Positions 12,525 to 23,962 of a DNA stretch of 64,000 bases are shown here, one piece after another. The stretch is taken from the NCBI GenBank assembly GCA_032164295.1, contig JAJHTX010000003.1, positions 2,170,001 to 2,234,000 on the forward strand. Reading direction: 5' to 3'. The notes under the pieces are model-generated. The model was not told the DNA's origin, ran no database searches, and was given only the letters and a program-made list of their open reading frames with translations. The position numbers and the translations under genes were made by a program. The stretch's first letter is position 1. Each line of letters starts with the position of its first letter. This DNA is from Inonotus obliquus. Its lineage: Eukaryota > Basidiomycota > Agaricomycetes > Hymenochaetales > Hymenochaetaceae.

Positions 12525-13905
12525 ACCGCATAAGGAAGTTCTGGTGGAGAAGCCACTTTACTTGCGCAAAACGGTTCTGCCCTCGGCGTTGAGGGAGGGT
12601 AATCTTTCAACTGAATATGAAGAAGTGCCGTAGCCACTAACGCTTTCGCTGATTCCTTCCCTGGTTTCGATGCGGCCGCAACTGTGTATGGTCCCGTGGC
12701 AAGGTACGCGCAGAAGAATAGTAAATACCAGTTTCGAAGAATTCTCCTGAAATGTGACTTGTTGTGTTAAGGTCCGTAGAAGATGTCGAGCTTGGTCAGC
12801 AGCCTTCTATTCGGAGTGGAAATTGACTACACTTCCGGTATGCCATCATTTCCTTTTCTGTAGAAATCATGTGGCTTACCGTTAAATGGCAGACTTGTGA
12901 GATGAGCTAGGCGCGGAAGTTCTCTCTAGTATCTAAATTGCGATAATGACCATTCATTCCAGCTCGGGAGGCGATGTACAACTTTGTGACACTCACCTCT
13001 TCGGACGCATACAAGACACTCTTGGACCACCTGGGACCAGACCCGAAGGTAGATTAAAGGTAGCATACGATGCTGGAATATTCCAGGTTCCCAATGATCT
13101 TCCGCTCCAACTAGGAAAGTAGCCTAGGAAAATAGCCTGTTCCTTGTGACATTAGGCCAAAGATACCAGGTACGCTTCAGGCCAATACTTACCACAAAGA
13201 GCTTCACTGAAGTCAAAAATAATCAATCAGGATTTCTGAGAAAGATAGCTGGGTGGATCGTCCGGACTTTCCTACACGACAAGATCTTCGTGACCTGCTT
13301 AGAGAACTCTAGGCCTAAGAGCGTCTACGTCTTTCTTCCGGAAATTGCAAAGCGAGATGACTAACGAAGGCGCTGGTACGACGAGGTGCATACAATCCAA
13401 TAGAAACGATCCGAATGGTGGATACTAACGGCAATTAGGTCTGGCAGAAGTACGGCTTCGACGGGATAATCGCACCCGTTCAAGCTACTCCAGCTGTTCC
13501 TCACGGGTGAATTTTCTTCAATCCAAGTTGAAATTCGACGTTTGCTGATCGTCTCCCAGTGCAAGTGCGAACCTTTCACCTATCGCTGCAAGTACCGTAG
13601 TGTACAACATCATTGACAGTCCAGTCGGCACTGTCCCTGTCACTCGAGTTGACCCCAAGTTGGACGCACTCACCGATGATTGGAAGTATAACCCGGAGCG
13701 TGGTAGCGGCTCGCGTCTCTTCGTGAACGAACTGTATCACTCGAAGAACGCTCCGTACAATCCGGAACAGATGGATGGGCTTCCGGTTGCTGTACAGATC
13801 GTCGGGAAAGGCTCAGAAGAAGAGAAGGTTATTGAGATGATGAAGATCGTCGATGAAGCCCTTGGACCGCGAGACTTTGGTCCGAGCGCTTGGAAGAACG
13901 AGTGA
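12525..13905 (+). pseudogene. Amidase pseudogene (duplicated 3' half)
   Basis: A broken copy of the intact amidase at 6104-8454. Similarity begins near the GGSSGG serine region (about 12535, equivalent to 6865) and continues to an identical end, stop at 13905. It lacks the N-terminal half with the catalytic Lys. A deletion just after the SALG segment removes the cis-Ser motif, frames are interrupted, and several introns have changed donors (for example GT to GC at 12911). The last exon (13600-13905) is still open and nearly identical in protein. It cannot encode an active amidase. The copy plus its downstream flank implies a tandem segmental duplication, now separated by the ADP-ribosyltransferase gene. 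Confidence 0.88.
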
Positions 13906-14905
13906 TTGAAGTTCTATTTAGATACCCTAATTATGGCTCGGTCCTCGATGCATAACTTACTGTACCTTATGAAATAGTTGGAAAATCGGTATGCGACTCA
14001 GTGATATTGTTCTCGCAGATCGTCTTCCTGTCACTCTTACATCTGGCCGTATGAGACCAGGGCGGTTGGTGAGGATGAAAGAAAGTCGACTCTATGACTC
14101 ACTCTACTCCCGCTTGCTCGGTAGAGTACTCTCTTAGTCACGGTTGGGCAACAATGGCAAGCATGAGTCGGAGCAACTTGGCATGGAGTTTGACGTGGTC
14201 ACCGGTATCAATCCATTATGAGGTGTACCAGTATACCGGCGGGGCTTTGGCCAAGGTTCCATAAAGACCGAAACGGATCCATGCCGGACAATTCGTGACT
14301 ATCATCAAAGTCCAAGCTGACCCCATACGAAGTGCCATCTCGCTGATGGCCGTTCTCGCAAAGACAATAATGAGATGGACGAAGTTAAATGACATTGGAG
14401 CCCCACACGAACTAATACACACCAGAAGGAGATGTCGGGTTAGGGCTGAGGGCATGAAGACTTGAAAGCTGTGTCTTGCAATTTGATTCCTTCAAACCAT
14501 GCCAAGGCCTGCCTGCTAACCTCCGGCCTCATAGACAAATTTGCTGCCGCCATCAAGGCTCCCATTGTCCTATCTCAATCAAATTTGACATGCGGAATCA
14601 TTTCTGGAGTCGGCGAGACCGACCTCCACTAATCCAGATTCGCCGAATAACCCACTGTTCTTGAAGTTTGCTCCCGGATACATTGTTCCGCTAGATCAAA
14701 CAACTAGACAAATCAGGTCTATCCTCCGAATCCGATATACGAGATAACCAAACAAATCTGGTCTAAACCTTTCACTGGCGCTCGGATTACTCCGTACTAC
14801 ACATATTTATGAATGATAAACGCGACCAAGACATCAATCCGTCACAAAGGGAAACAAATCCATTAAGAAAGAGGTTACCCCAGTTTACGAATGGACATGC
14901 GCCTT
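13906..14905. repeat. Segmental duplication, copy B (downstream of amidase pseudogene)
   Basis: Partner of the segment at 8455-9480, with the same order and only scattered substitutions and small indels; the similarity fades at about 14905. It contains no gene I can support. Together with the pseudogene it makes a direct repeat of roughly 2.4 kb. Confidence 0.75.
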
Positions 14906-15234
14906 TTCGACGAAATTGAAACGGAAATCAAGGGATGTCTCAGAATTAGTGCGCCCATCGGGAACGTCGATCCTTTGCTCTTTGGCCAAAAAGATGCCTC
15001 CGCGGATTGCCAAGTTGATGCCGTCGACGGAACGGAAGAAGTCGATCCCGAAGATGTCAATCTCAGATCGATCAAGCTTGGCTTCCCCGACGCTCCGACT
15101 CCGAGTGGCTGTGTAACTGTCTGAAGCACGTGAGACGCAGTCACGTTACCTGAACACGCGTGTGACTGTCAGTGTCACTTGAGCTCATCGTGTAACGCGG
15201 AACGACTCACCTGAGTCACCTCCGAGTCACAGCC
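14906..15234. other. Upstream region of COX23 with an antisense open frame
   Basis: Presumed COX23 promoter region. On the minus strand an open frame from about 15160 to 14884 reads as ordinary-looking protein (SEIDIFGIDFFRSVDGIN, later RTNSETSLDFRFNF) and could be the last exon of a lost or unrecognised gene. I cannot name it or find its upstream exons. Confidence 0.25.
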
Positions 15235-15684
15235 ATGTCTGATTCTCCGTTACCTTCCCCGGATGATGTGAAGACGCCAAAGAACTACAAAGAGCATTTC
15301 AAAGTCAGTGCATGATAGATTAATTTACTTGGTTTACAAGCTGAGACCATATCTTTCAGGCACGGAAAACCGTCATCACGAAGTTCGTTGAGTGCGTCCG
15401 AGAAAACACTTCGCGCAGTGGACAGTATTAGATTGACGCTTGTCCTTAAAAAGTCCTTGCGAAGATGCGGCAGGTGCTTCGCTTGAATGCATGACTCGCA
15501 ACCATTACGATAAGGATAAGTGCAGGATGTTCTTTGAAGCCTACAGAGAATGCAAGAAGACTTGGGTAAAGTCTCGTGTTAACGTCTTCCCGCGACAGTT
15601 ATGCTAACCTTGTTTGTGTAGACGGAACAACGACGAGAAGATGGATTGAAAGGACGCGACAATCGAATTGACATCAAGGCTTAA
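15235..15684 (+). CDS. COX23: Cox23-like twin CX9C mitochondrial protein
   Basis: Small intermembrane-space protein of the Cox23/CHCHD7 family, needed for cytochrome c oxidase assembly in yeast and imported by the Mia40 disulfide relay. Four exons (15235-15303, 15360-15391, 15454-15565, 15622-15684) give 91 residues. The twin CX9C motifs are exact: CEDAAGASLEC and CRMFFEAYREC, forming the coiled-coil helix-coiled-coil helix fold. The N-terminus begins MSDSPLPSPDDVKTPKNY, and the C-terminus is basic and polar (EQRREDGLKGRDNR). All introns are canonical and in phase. It is the only clearly intact housekeeping gene inside the decayed 8.5-18.9 kb stretch. An amidase relic lies antisense just downstream. 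Confidence 0.88.
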
Positions 15685-15759
15685 AATAACTGTTATTTGC
15701 ACCGTAATTATGGTGTCTGGTGTCTTAACAGAGCTGCGTTAATCACGCGTTTCTGCGTG

Positions 15760-17260
15760 TCCGAGTACTCGGGTCCAAGCACTTCATCGACGATCTTCAT
15801 TTCACCTCCGACGGGTTTTACTTCAAAGGTTAGACCGGCCAACTACTCGTCCTCGGAATGGCATGATATACATCTAGGTGACACTAAGCCGCATCTCTGT
15901 TCGGGATAGACTCCTGCGAGAGGCGAAATACAGACCAGGCTGTCTGTAGCATGAATGTTCTCACCAACTCCCCTGCGATCAGGGGTGAAAGCCTCCTACT
16001 CGCATTGACCGACGATCGTTACACGTCAGGCGTCACAATGGATCGTCTCGCCTGCACTGAGTTACTAGCTTAGCTTGATTAGGCGCGACTATCCCATCGA
16101 TTTCGTGCCTCCGCCAGACCTAATAGTCGTTAGTATCCACTACCGCTAACTTGGTTCGTACTCTGGATAATGATTTCGCAAGTCGGTTCGCCTAAAGATC
16201 ACGATGAACAGTTCTTACCGAATTTTTCACACATCATGCTGAGATTGCATCGCTCACGAGAGTCCTGGTCTTAATGTTGCCGTGTTTCGAAGGATTCCTG
16301 ATTAACTCAGGAGAGCTCTCATGATGACGAAGTTCGAGATTTGGTCTCAACATCTCAAAGCATTCCTTATTGGAACTGACGATCATTGGCCACCCGGAAC
16401 ATTCCAGCGTCCTGCTCACCGTCTCGTTTGGTTACATTTACATTCAGCCCGGCACCTTTGTACGCGTCCAAGAAGCGAGCGCCACAAAGAATTGCAAATT
16501 TCGCCTCCCGAGCTAAGAAGAACGGAGAGCCCCTGAAACACGTCACGAATAGGCCCTGTTTTTCGAAGCGCCTTTGACCGTCTCTAACCCGACACTCTTG
16601 TGCGCTGGTGATGCTTTAATAACAATTTCTTTTCTTCCATTTTGCAGATAAGCCACATTGCCTACTTTCCCAAAGGAGAGTGAGAACTACAAACGGGAAT
16701 TATGATAACCGAACATCGCAAGGAAGTATCGCGGGTGTCGGATGGAAGAAGCGCCCCTTGTAATGAGTTTGCTGCTCCGAATAGAACGAGGTTGGCTTAT
16801 TCGACATTTTAATACAACCACAGGGCCATCCACCTCAGGAATATCCCGGTCAACCTTGTTGTTGAGCACGGGCGGTATAGAACACATCGAAGCCGGATGA
16901 GGGATCTACGAAAGCGATAGTGGCCGCGAAACTTTACCTTTTCCGCGGCATTACTATTAACTTCCCGCAGCAGTATATCCCTTCTCAGTCTTGGCTTGAG
17001 AGAGTAATTCCCGCAAGTATCCCGTCGGGATGCGCGAACTACCGCCGATACCTGAATCTGGGCCAACATCCAGGGCCTAATGTGTTGCGCGTATAGAGCG
17101 GCTTCTTGACACCGAAGCTTCCTACCAAAGAAGTTGTGGCACCGACGGTCCGTGGGTCATTAACATTCGAATACTCGAAGAAGTCGTCTCCCTTGGGTAC
17201 ACCGGTCTTCGCAATGATGATTACTTTGTTACATTGCGGAAGACGCAATTAGCACGAGCG
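15760..17260 (-). pseudogene. Degraded amidase relic, inverted
   Basis: Old minus-strand remnant of the same amidase family. Recognisable pieces occur in the expected order along the strand: IIIAKTGVP at about 17220 (compare IIIAKTNVPQ in the intact gene), a CGNYSLKP segment near 17010 (CGIYSLKP), a VLFGAAN-like piece near 16780, and MKIVDEVLGP near 15810 (MMKIVDEALGP). The pieces are in different frames, separated by stops and unrelated sequence, so it is not functional. It is far more diverged than the copy at 12.5 kb and in the opposite orientation, which suggests an independent and earlier event. Confidence 0.65.
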
Positions 17261-18904
17261 TCAGAAGCTGATGAGTTCTTCACTCACCGCGGCATTCACG
17301 CAAGATCCGCTGATTCTGGCTGATGACTACACGGGGACCTTGTAGTAGAGAAGAAGGATGCTTGTTGAATACATAGTCCGCTCCCACAAAGAGCTGCACG
17401 GGTTGCTACACGGCCCGGGCGAAACTCGAAGCAAAAACAAATATATCAATGTTATCCTCTTCCCCAAATGTACGTTCAAACAGGATCGCAGGCCAGAATC
17501 GCGCGGGGATCTAAGTACCGCAGGTTTTCAAGTCCCGTTGTTTCATCTGGGTTGTGCCCGCAGTCAAACGTACGCACATAATATGGATATAATGGCTTGC
17601 GGCGTTGACCAGCTGAGCTATAAGTAGCAAGGGGTGATCCAAGCTGGGAAGAAACGCCGATTGAACTCTCCGCATAGCCTTCAAACAACGGCGTTTAAAG
17701 CCTCTGGACCGCTCGAGCTGCGATCTTGATGGTTTCGATCGTTCATCAGCCCTCGGCGTACCCATAAAAGCTGCATACTTCCACTTCCTCATAATGGCGC
17801 AGCGGAGGTCCGCTCCTATATTCGGATCTGCCTCTTTTGACTTCTGGGGGATCACTATTGAATATAGAATACAAATGCCAAAAGCATGTGGTGTGGTAAG
17901 TAAGAGAAAATCCGTCGTTAACCGTTGACCGGATTGATTCAAGCCGACTGGAACGGAGAACAACATTACGTCTCCTTTACCCTCAATTTGCGTCGAATGG
18001 TCCGGTAAGGGGACGAGGTCAAGCGCTTATGTTCTGGAGGGAGACGGTTTGAGGGTTATCAAAACCTGCAACATTTAAATTACACTCACACATTTCCTTC
18101 CTATCGAACCCCCATTAAATTCTATCCAGCTGATAATCTTTCTTATCAAGGATACGAAGACTCAAGCCTTATCACCATGGCAAGCAATATCTTTCGTGAG
18201 CCAATCATGATCCTGTAACTGTATAGGTTCAAAAGAAAATTGAAGGTGGCTTTAAATCAAACACGTAATCAAACTTTCCAACACAGCCATTCGGTAAATA
18301 GTAACTGCCAAGTCATACCAATCACAGATCGACGCTAACGGAGAGTCAAAAGTACTATAATTGGCCAAGTTCTCTTCGCCCTTCAACCTACTGTCACTGG
18401 ATATTCTGGCGGAGACTAATTTATGAATGCGGACAACCAGATAACGAAGCATACCGATTGTGTATACAATGATAAGGCAAGGCTCTAAAGCTACAGTAAA
18501 TGAGCACTAATTTAGTGTTAAAGCGATTACGAAAGAACTTGGTTGGAAGGGAATTTGATGAAGTAAAAAAGGTTTGATATAGAAGAGATAATGTGTGCTA
18601 CGATAGCTACGATGAGATAATTTGAAATACTAAAGAAAGCTGTTGCACGAGATAGCACAGCTAGGCGAACGCGGATAGCATAAATTTAGAGAAACATTAA
18701 GTATGACAGTAAACTAGTGGAGATAAATAACGTCGGTGTTCCTTGCTTCACAAGCCTAATGATAAAGCAAAGTATCAATTGCGAAGGTTTTGCACCGCAT
18801 TCCCAGCGCCATGTGAAGCGAGCATGCGGATAGACACCAATAAAGGTCGTTGCTTTCAGGTGGAGCGTAACTGACTCTGTAGTCGTCCTCCGAGTTTACG
18901 TGAC
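17261..18904. other. Gene-free stretch
   Basis: I see no supportable gene. A 151-codon minus-strand frame at 17511-17966 shows no recognisable domain and low-quality composition; it may be further decayed sequence next to the amidase relic. From 18000 on the DNA becomes A/T-richer and is probably the downstream flank of the transcription factor gene. Confidence 0.4.
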
Positions 18905-21900
18905 TCAATTTGATCCATCGTTGCCTCGTGATTGGTGAGTTGCTGTGTCCTCATCCTCATACAGAGAATGTGGGGCGACGATCCCTGGACTCGGAAGTGG
19001 ACTGTTAGGCTGATAGAAACTCGGTACTTGTAGACGGGCCTGCGGAGCGTGTAAGGCCCGAAGGTTGGGCGAATGGGGTCGGGGAGATACCGGTGCACTC
19101 CCAGCAGAACTTGTCCCAACAGAAATAGGCAAGCCGGGGGATAACAACGGTGGACGCGGGGACGCAGAACCCAATTGCCAAGGAGGGTGCGCCTTGACAG
19201 GAGTCGAGGCACCAGAAGAACGACTTCCAAGGGATTCGTCCGGAAGTACGTCCAGGAGACCACTTGATTTCAGCGATGGGAGTGATGGTTGGTTTCGGAG
19301 GCGCAGCGTTGAAGTAGTTGAAAGGGCTGGAGACAGCTGCAGAGTGGGAGAGGAATCGCGCTCGTCATCCGGGTGAAGCACGGAGTCGATAACAACGTCT
19401 GGCACGCTCAGAGCTGATGCCATACTCGATAGTTCGTGTCCTTCTATGCTAGATGTTTCAATCCTAGGGACGGAAGCCGCATTGGGGTGCACCGGCTGAT
19501 AGGCTGGGCGGTTTTCTTCCCAGTGAGCTTCTAGAGCATGACTGTTACCGTGCATCGTTGCTGGACCCCAAAATTCTTCCCACTCCTTTACCCATGAGTC
19601 CAATTCGGGCAAAAATCCCTGCTCGGCCGAGCTCGCGGGTGCTCCCTCACGTACATGGGCTTGTGCAGTCGACTCTTTCACCGAACTATCCACCCGTTCG
19701 GTTCCTGGACCGTCGTGTCTGGCTGCGTATGGCCCACAGTAGTGCATCCAGAGTACGCTCCCCACTTAAGTAAGCATCATCATTTTAGCTGTCTTTCATC
19801 TGTTATATGAGCGTACAGTGGATTGATAGACTTACTTAATATACTGTTCCGCGCTCGTGGTCCCAATGCCTTTATTATCGCCGGAAATGCTTGGAGAGCA
19901 CTTTCATAGTCGCGACATGCTTCGCGACCCAAACGTCTCCGAATCTTTATGAAATTCAGTCAGTAATCAATTCACATCAAGCGAAATGAAAAGAATGGCG
20001 GAGCGAGCGAAGCGAAAAGCACGCGGAAGCCACGCCATACTAATTTAAGGAAGCGTGTCCAAAGTCAAAGATAGGAGACTCACACTACTGAGGGCCAAGA
20101 CTGCACATGCATGCAGAATGTGCATGAAACAATAACACCATGTGCTAGTATTCGAGCCCGTTTCCCAGAGCGAAAGATGAGCAAGGAGATTCTCGGGGTT
20201 GTATTTAAGATGCTCCGCAAGACTAAGAACCCATTGCTGAAGGCATCAAAGCACGGTCCGAGGCACATTAAGGGCAAGCAGCAAAGAAACAATAGAACCC
20301 CAGAGACGGTCAGGCGGTACGAGAAGAGAAGCGGATAAATGATAACGAGATGCACTGATCAGAAGATAGCGGAGAAGGAATTTGAGAAGAGTTTACCTCG
20401 AGCTGCTCCTCGCAGCCTGAAAGCACCCGTTGCTCCAGCGCTTCACACATACGGATGAAGAAGTTAGGCAATCTCAGCGAATGGCAGATGGGTCTTGAAC
20501 TTACGGTTCATGGAGAAACGTTCGATATCCAATAGTATGGTCGCTATGCGTATGACATGTCCAAACTCCGATGTGTCTCTAGTCTTCAGCGGGGGGTAAT
20601 CGAGGTACTCCGCTCGTTCTGTGTACATAAGTGCCTCGCCCTGCAGGATCTCTGAACATAGAACTCACCTGGAAATACCTGCAAGGCTATATCAAAGCTA
20701 GTCTCATCGGAAGGTAGACGTACGCCAGCCAGATCATCCTTGTTATACATAGTTGGACGCTGAGTGAAGACAGCTCCAAGTAGTTCGATCATGTGGATCA
20801 ACCAAAAAGTACGCCGGGCACTTTCTCGCTGAATGTTACGCGCGTACAGCTCATCTGCGCCTAGAGTCGTTGCATCGATCACGCTTGGATCCGTATCACG
20901 CATATGCATCGTATGCAATATGCGAAGAGCCAGATCTAGTGAGTGGGTAAATACACATGAATACAGAAAGACTATTATCCGGCTCACCGTAGAGGCGCAG
21001 ATCGTTGAGCATAGTGTTTTCTTTGTACACATTATAGGTTTGGACCAGTGCGAGGGCTTGAGCGGCTTCAAGCCCCGATTCCATTAGACTGCCTTCCGTG
21101 TCAAAGAGGCCTGCAAGTGCCGCATCTGCGAATCTCTCCCCAGAATGACGGACGGGAGTCACACGTATAATAGGATTTTGAGACAGTGGAGCCGCGACTG
21201 CGCAGATCGCATTTAGAAGATAAGTAGGTACGCGACCTCGACAAAGAGCCGCGTGGAAGGAGGCGGAATGAATGATAAGTCGGTGTGGGTGACAGTGAGC
21301 GAAAAATACTAGGAGAAGAGGAGGTCAGTCAGTCAAATGGAGAGCGAATCCTAAGCGAGCAACAAATAAAGTCCTTCAAGACAGGATTCAGACAGAAGGA
21401 TAGGGAGCATCTGGGAAAAAGACGGCGATGTCGCTCCCATCATCAAACACAATCGAAAGGTCTGCGGACGATGATGCGTCCTGCACGGAGCAACGCCAAT
21501 AATTCGAGAACGCGGCGCCAATGGTCTACAATATATCGGCCGATGCCCAAGGCCAATATACGGCATCTTTAACCAAGTTACCACGACTTACAGTTTATCA
21601 GTTCATGTACAATATGCTTTGGAAATTCGCCGGACGTATCAGTCCCATCCATGCGCTTGTATATGACGCTTCCTGCAGTAAACAACAGTGTTAATATTTC
21701 CGCCAGTGGTAGTCCTTGCTGACTGTCTTACCGGATAGCTCTGGGTCATTCTTCAAGCGTTTCCGCGGTGGCAGGAGATCGGGAGGTAGCTTAAGATGGA
21801 GGCCATGAGGTTGAGGCGCATCATCGATTTGGGATTCAGCTGAAGGGCGTTTTGAACCAAAGACTGGTGGACCAGATATGTCATGACTTGCTGACACCAG

Positions 21901-22522
21901 GACATCGGACTGCTGAGTCCCCGATTGGAAGTGGACTGATTCCGGGTCTTGGTACGAGCCCGAGGCAGCAGCTGGCGCTGATGAAGTGATGCTCGTGGGG
22001 CTGTGTGTGGTCGGATTGGTTTGACTGAGAAGAACGTCCGGCCGCAACGCGTTAGGTGCGGGCACAGGTCTTCCAGTGGAGTCGGTGTAAGTGCATTCCT
22101 TGGATGCGAAGAAACTAGTACGCATAAAACATATCTAAGCTATTGGATAAGATGTACTAGTAACACAAGTTCGGGCATACCAGTTGCTGCATGGTGCTGG
22201 ATATCAAACATCATAATAGTCAATTATGACGGAGATACACGGGTGACAAGCAATTAAGCTCACCAGTCCCGTCGCAGCGACGTTTGCTCTTGTGGCACGG
22301 GTCGCACGCCTAAACGCGGAAACAAAGAGCGAACTAATATTGAGGAGCCAAAAGCTTGAGATTCTGAAATATTATTGTTACCTTTACAAGTCTTTTCCGC
22401 TTAGGGCCCTTGAATACCGTAGTACGTGCGGGCTGTCCACCCGACGACCTGGAGTCATTTGAATTGCGAGGTACTCGTGATTGACTTTGGCTTTGCTGAG
22501 AAGCCGTTGCGGGTCTGTCCAT
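18905..22522 (-). CDS. Zn2Cys6 fungal transcription factor
   Basis: DNA-binding regulator of the Gal4-type binuclear zinc cluster class with a fungal-specific transcription factor domain (XlnR-like group). Twelve exons are supported: 22522-22382, 22309-22264, 22196-22181, 22114-21732, 21672-21592, 21308-20988, 20935-20679, 20640-20505, 20440-20397, 20212-20084, 19944-19836, 19764-18905. The zinc cluster starts near residue 48: CDPCHKSKRRC, DGTAPC, then SNC and FFASKEC, with all six cysteines at consensus spacing. The middle domain has FFAHCHPHRLIIHSA, ARRTFWLIHMIELLGAVF and HLSLWETGSN. The C-terminal quarter is Ser/Pro-rich and looks like a flexible activation region. Exon 3 is only 16 nt and splits the cluster. 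The 283 nt intron before 21308 could hide one more exon. The regulated pathway is unknown. Confidence 0.85.
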
Positions 22523-23129
22523 AAGCGCGGAAGCAGACAGAGGGGGGGGAATTAGTGGAAAGCAAGGGACTGTGAGCAAGGGGGCTGAATATTAGAACAG
22601 CAGACGGTGGGAGGAGTTGGACATGGTAGAGCTAAGTGAAGAGACGGGCAAAGGAGGAGGGCAAGGTGACGGTTAGCTCATACATTGCGATCCACGAAAT
22701 CTAATACTAATACTAATATTTTCTTTTTCCGCGACCTTCGGCATCAGCCTTGCCGGTTCGGCGCCGCGGTGCCTGTGACCTCCGTCAATTCTCTTCATTT
22801 TCGCATGACGCTAGCCCGGCGGCTCTTCCGGCGGATGCCCAGCAATATAATTACATAAACACGAGCACATATCCATACATACAGGAATATATACTCTACT
22901 TCTACTACCTCTTCCCGCGTATTTTTATTCACGGCTCTGTGCGGTACCTCGTGCCCATAGCCGACTAGAAGTCAGGATGTTCATAACGTGAGTGCGGGGC
23001 CTTGGTCGGGAAGGGGGAAGGGCGAAATCAAGAGAAAATTATGTGAGAGCAAAAAAAAAAACTGAATGTGGTGAACAGGTTTAGATATTACCCAACCCAA
23101 CTCTGTTTTAGGGAACGCCGATCTGTTCA

Positions 23130-23850
23130 ACTTGAAGTTCCCCGTCGTCGTCGTTTGGCATTATAGCGCTATCCAAACAGAACGTCCAAGCACTACGAAG
23201 CATCGGAACTGGCTACTCTCGTGGTCCTACCGTCGTCCAGAGGACAACATAAATGAGAGGGAATCAGGGTATCCCTCTCTCAGTGACTGCCACTCGGTGT
23301 GTAACAATATTTATTAATGCAATGCAGTCTGAGCAACGAGATCCCCGTCCGATCACACAGTGAATCGAAGCTCCTCGACCCGACGGCTATGGCGCCTCAC
23401 GAGGACGCGAGATTGTTGATGTGGAAAGTAACGTTCAGGAAGAGATTATTACGAACACGGAGCTTATCTGGCGGACCACTTGATGCCACTTGCTAGTCTC
23501 CTGTTGGTTGGTCACCTCAGAATCGATTCGAGAATCGACTGATGGAAGTACCCGCTTGAACTTGAAACCGTTGCCATCCACCGTACTCCAGACTTCTCAG
23601 CTCCGAATCAATTTGGCCTCATGATTTCTCACATCTTTTCCTTTCTGATTAGACGCATTTCCACCACAACCCAGCAGCTGGGCTCACAACTCTTTTCGGA
23701 ACCAAAGTTCCTGGTCCCTCCGATTCCGTCGAGAGCGAAACTGATTGGTCAGTCGCCGATCTGTCAGATCTGACGAAGGCGCCATCACCCTTCGGTAGTT
23801 TAAATTCTGTAAAAGTCTCCATCTTTCTCAGAATTCAGGTTCCATCACGT
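23130..23850 (+). CDS. Possible unrecognised multi-exon gene
   Basis: Several segments read like exons although no single long frame exists: 23180-23310 (NWLLSWSYRRPEDNINERES), about 23325-23425, about 23400-23480 in another frame (EIVDVESNVQEEII), 23535-23600 (SESIRESTDGSTRLNLKP), and 23654-23800 (GTKVPGPSDSVESETDWSV). The last two join in phase 0 across a GTACTC...GATTAG intron. I could not build one complete model and recognise no domain. It could be a real lineage-specific gene or a recent pseudogene. It is convergent with RPS15. Confidence 0.3.
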
Positions 23851-23962
23851 GTCACTCATTCGCCTCAGGGTCGCAGAATCTGTGAGCATTTACATATGCA
23901 TGGCATTTCTCGGTTGGACCGACATGTATGGACATGGATACAGAAAAAAACAGTTGAAAACA

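Noticed and set aside
17511..17966. 151-codon minus-strand frame
   Set aside because: No recognisable motif, and in a decayed region next to the amidase relic; coding status not supportable.
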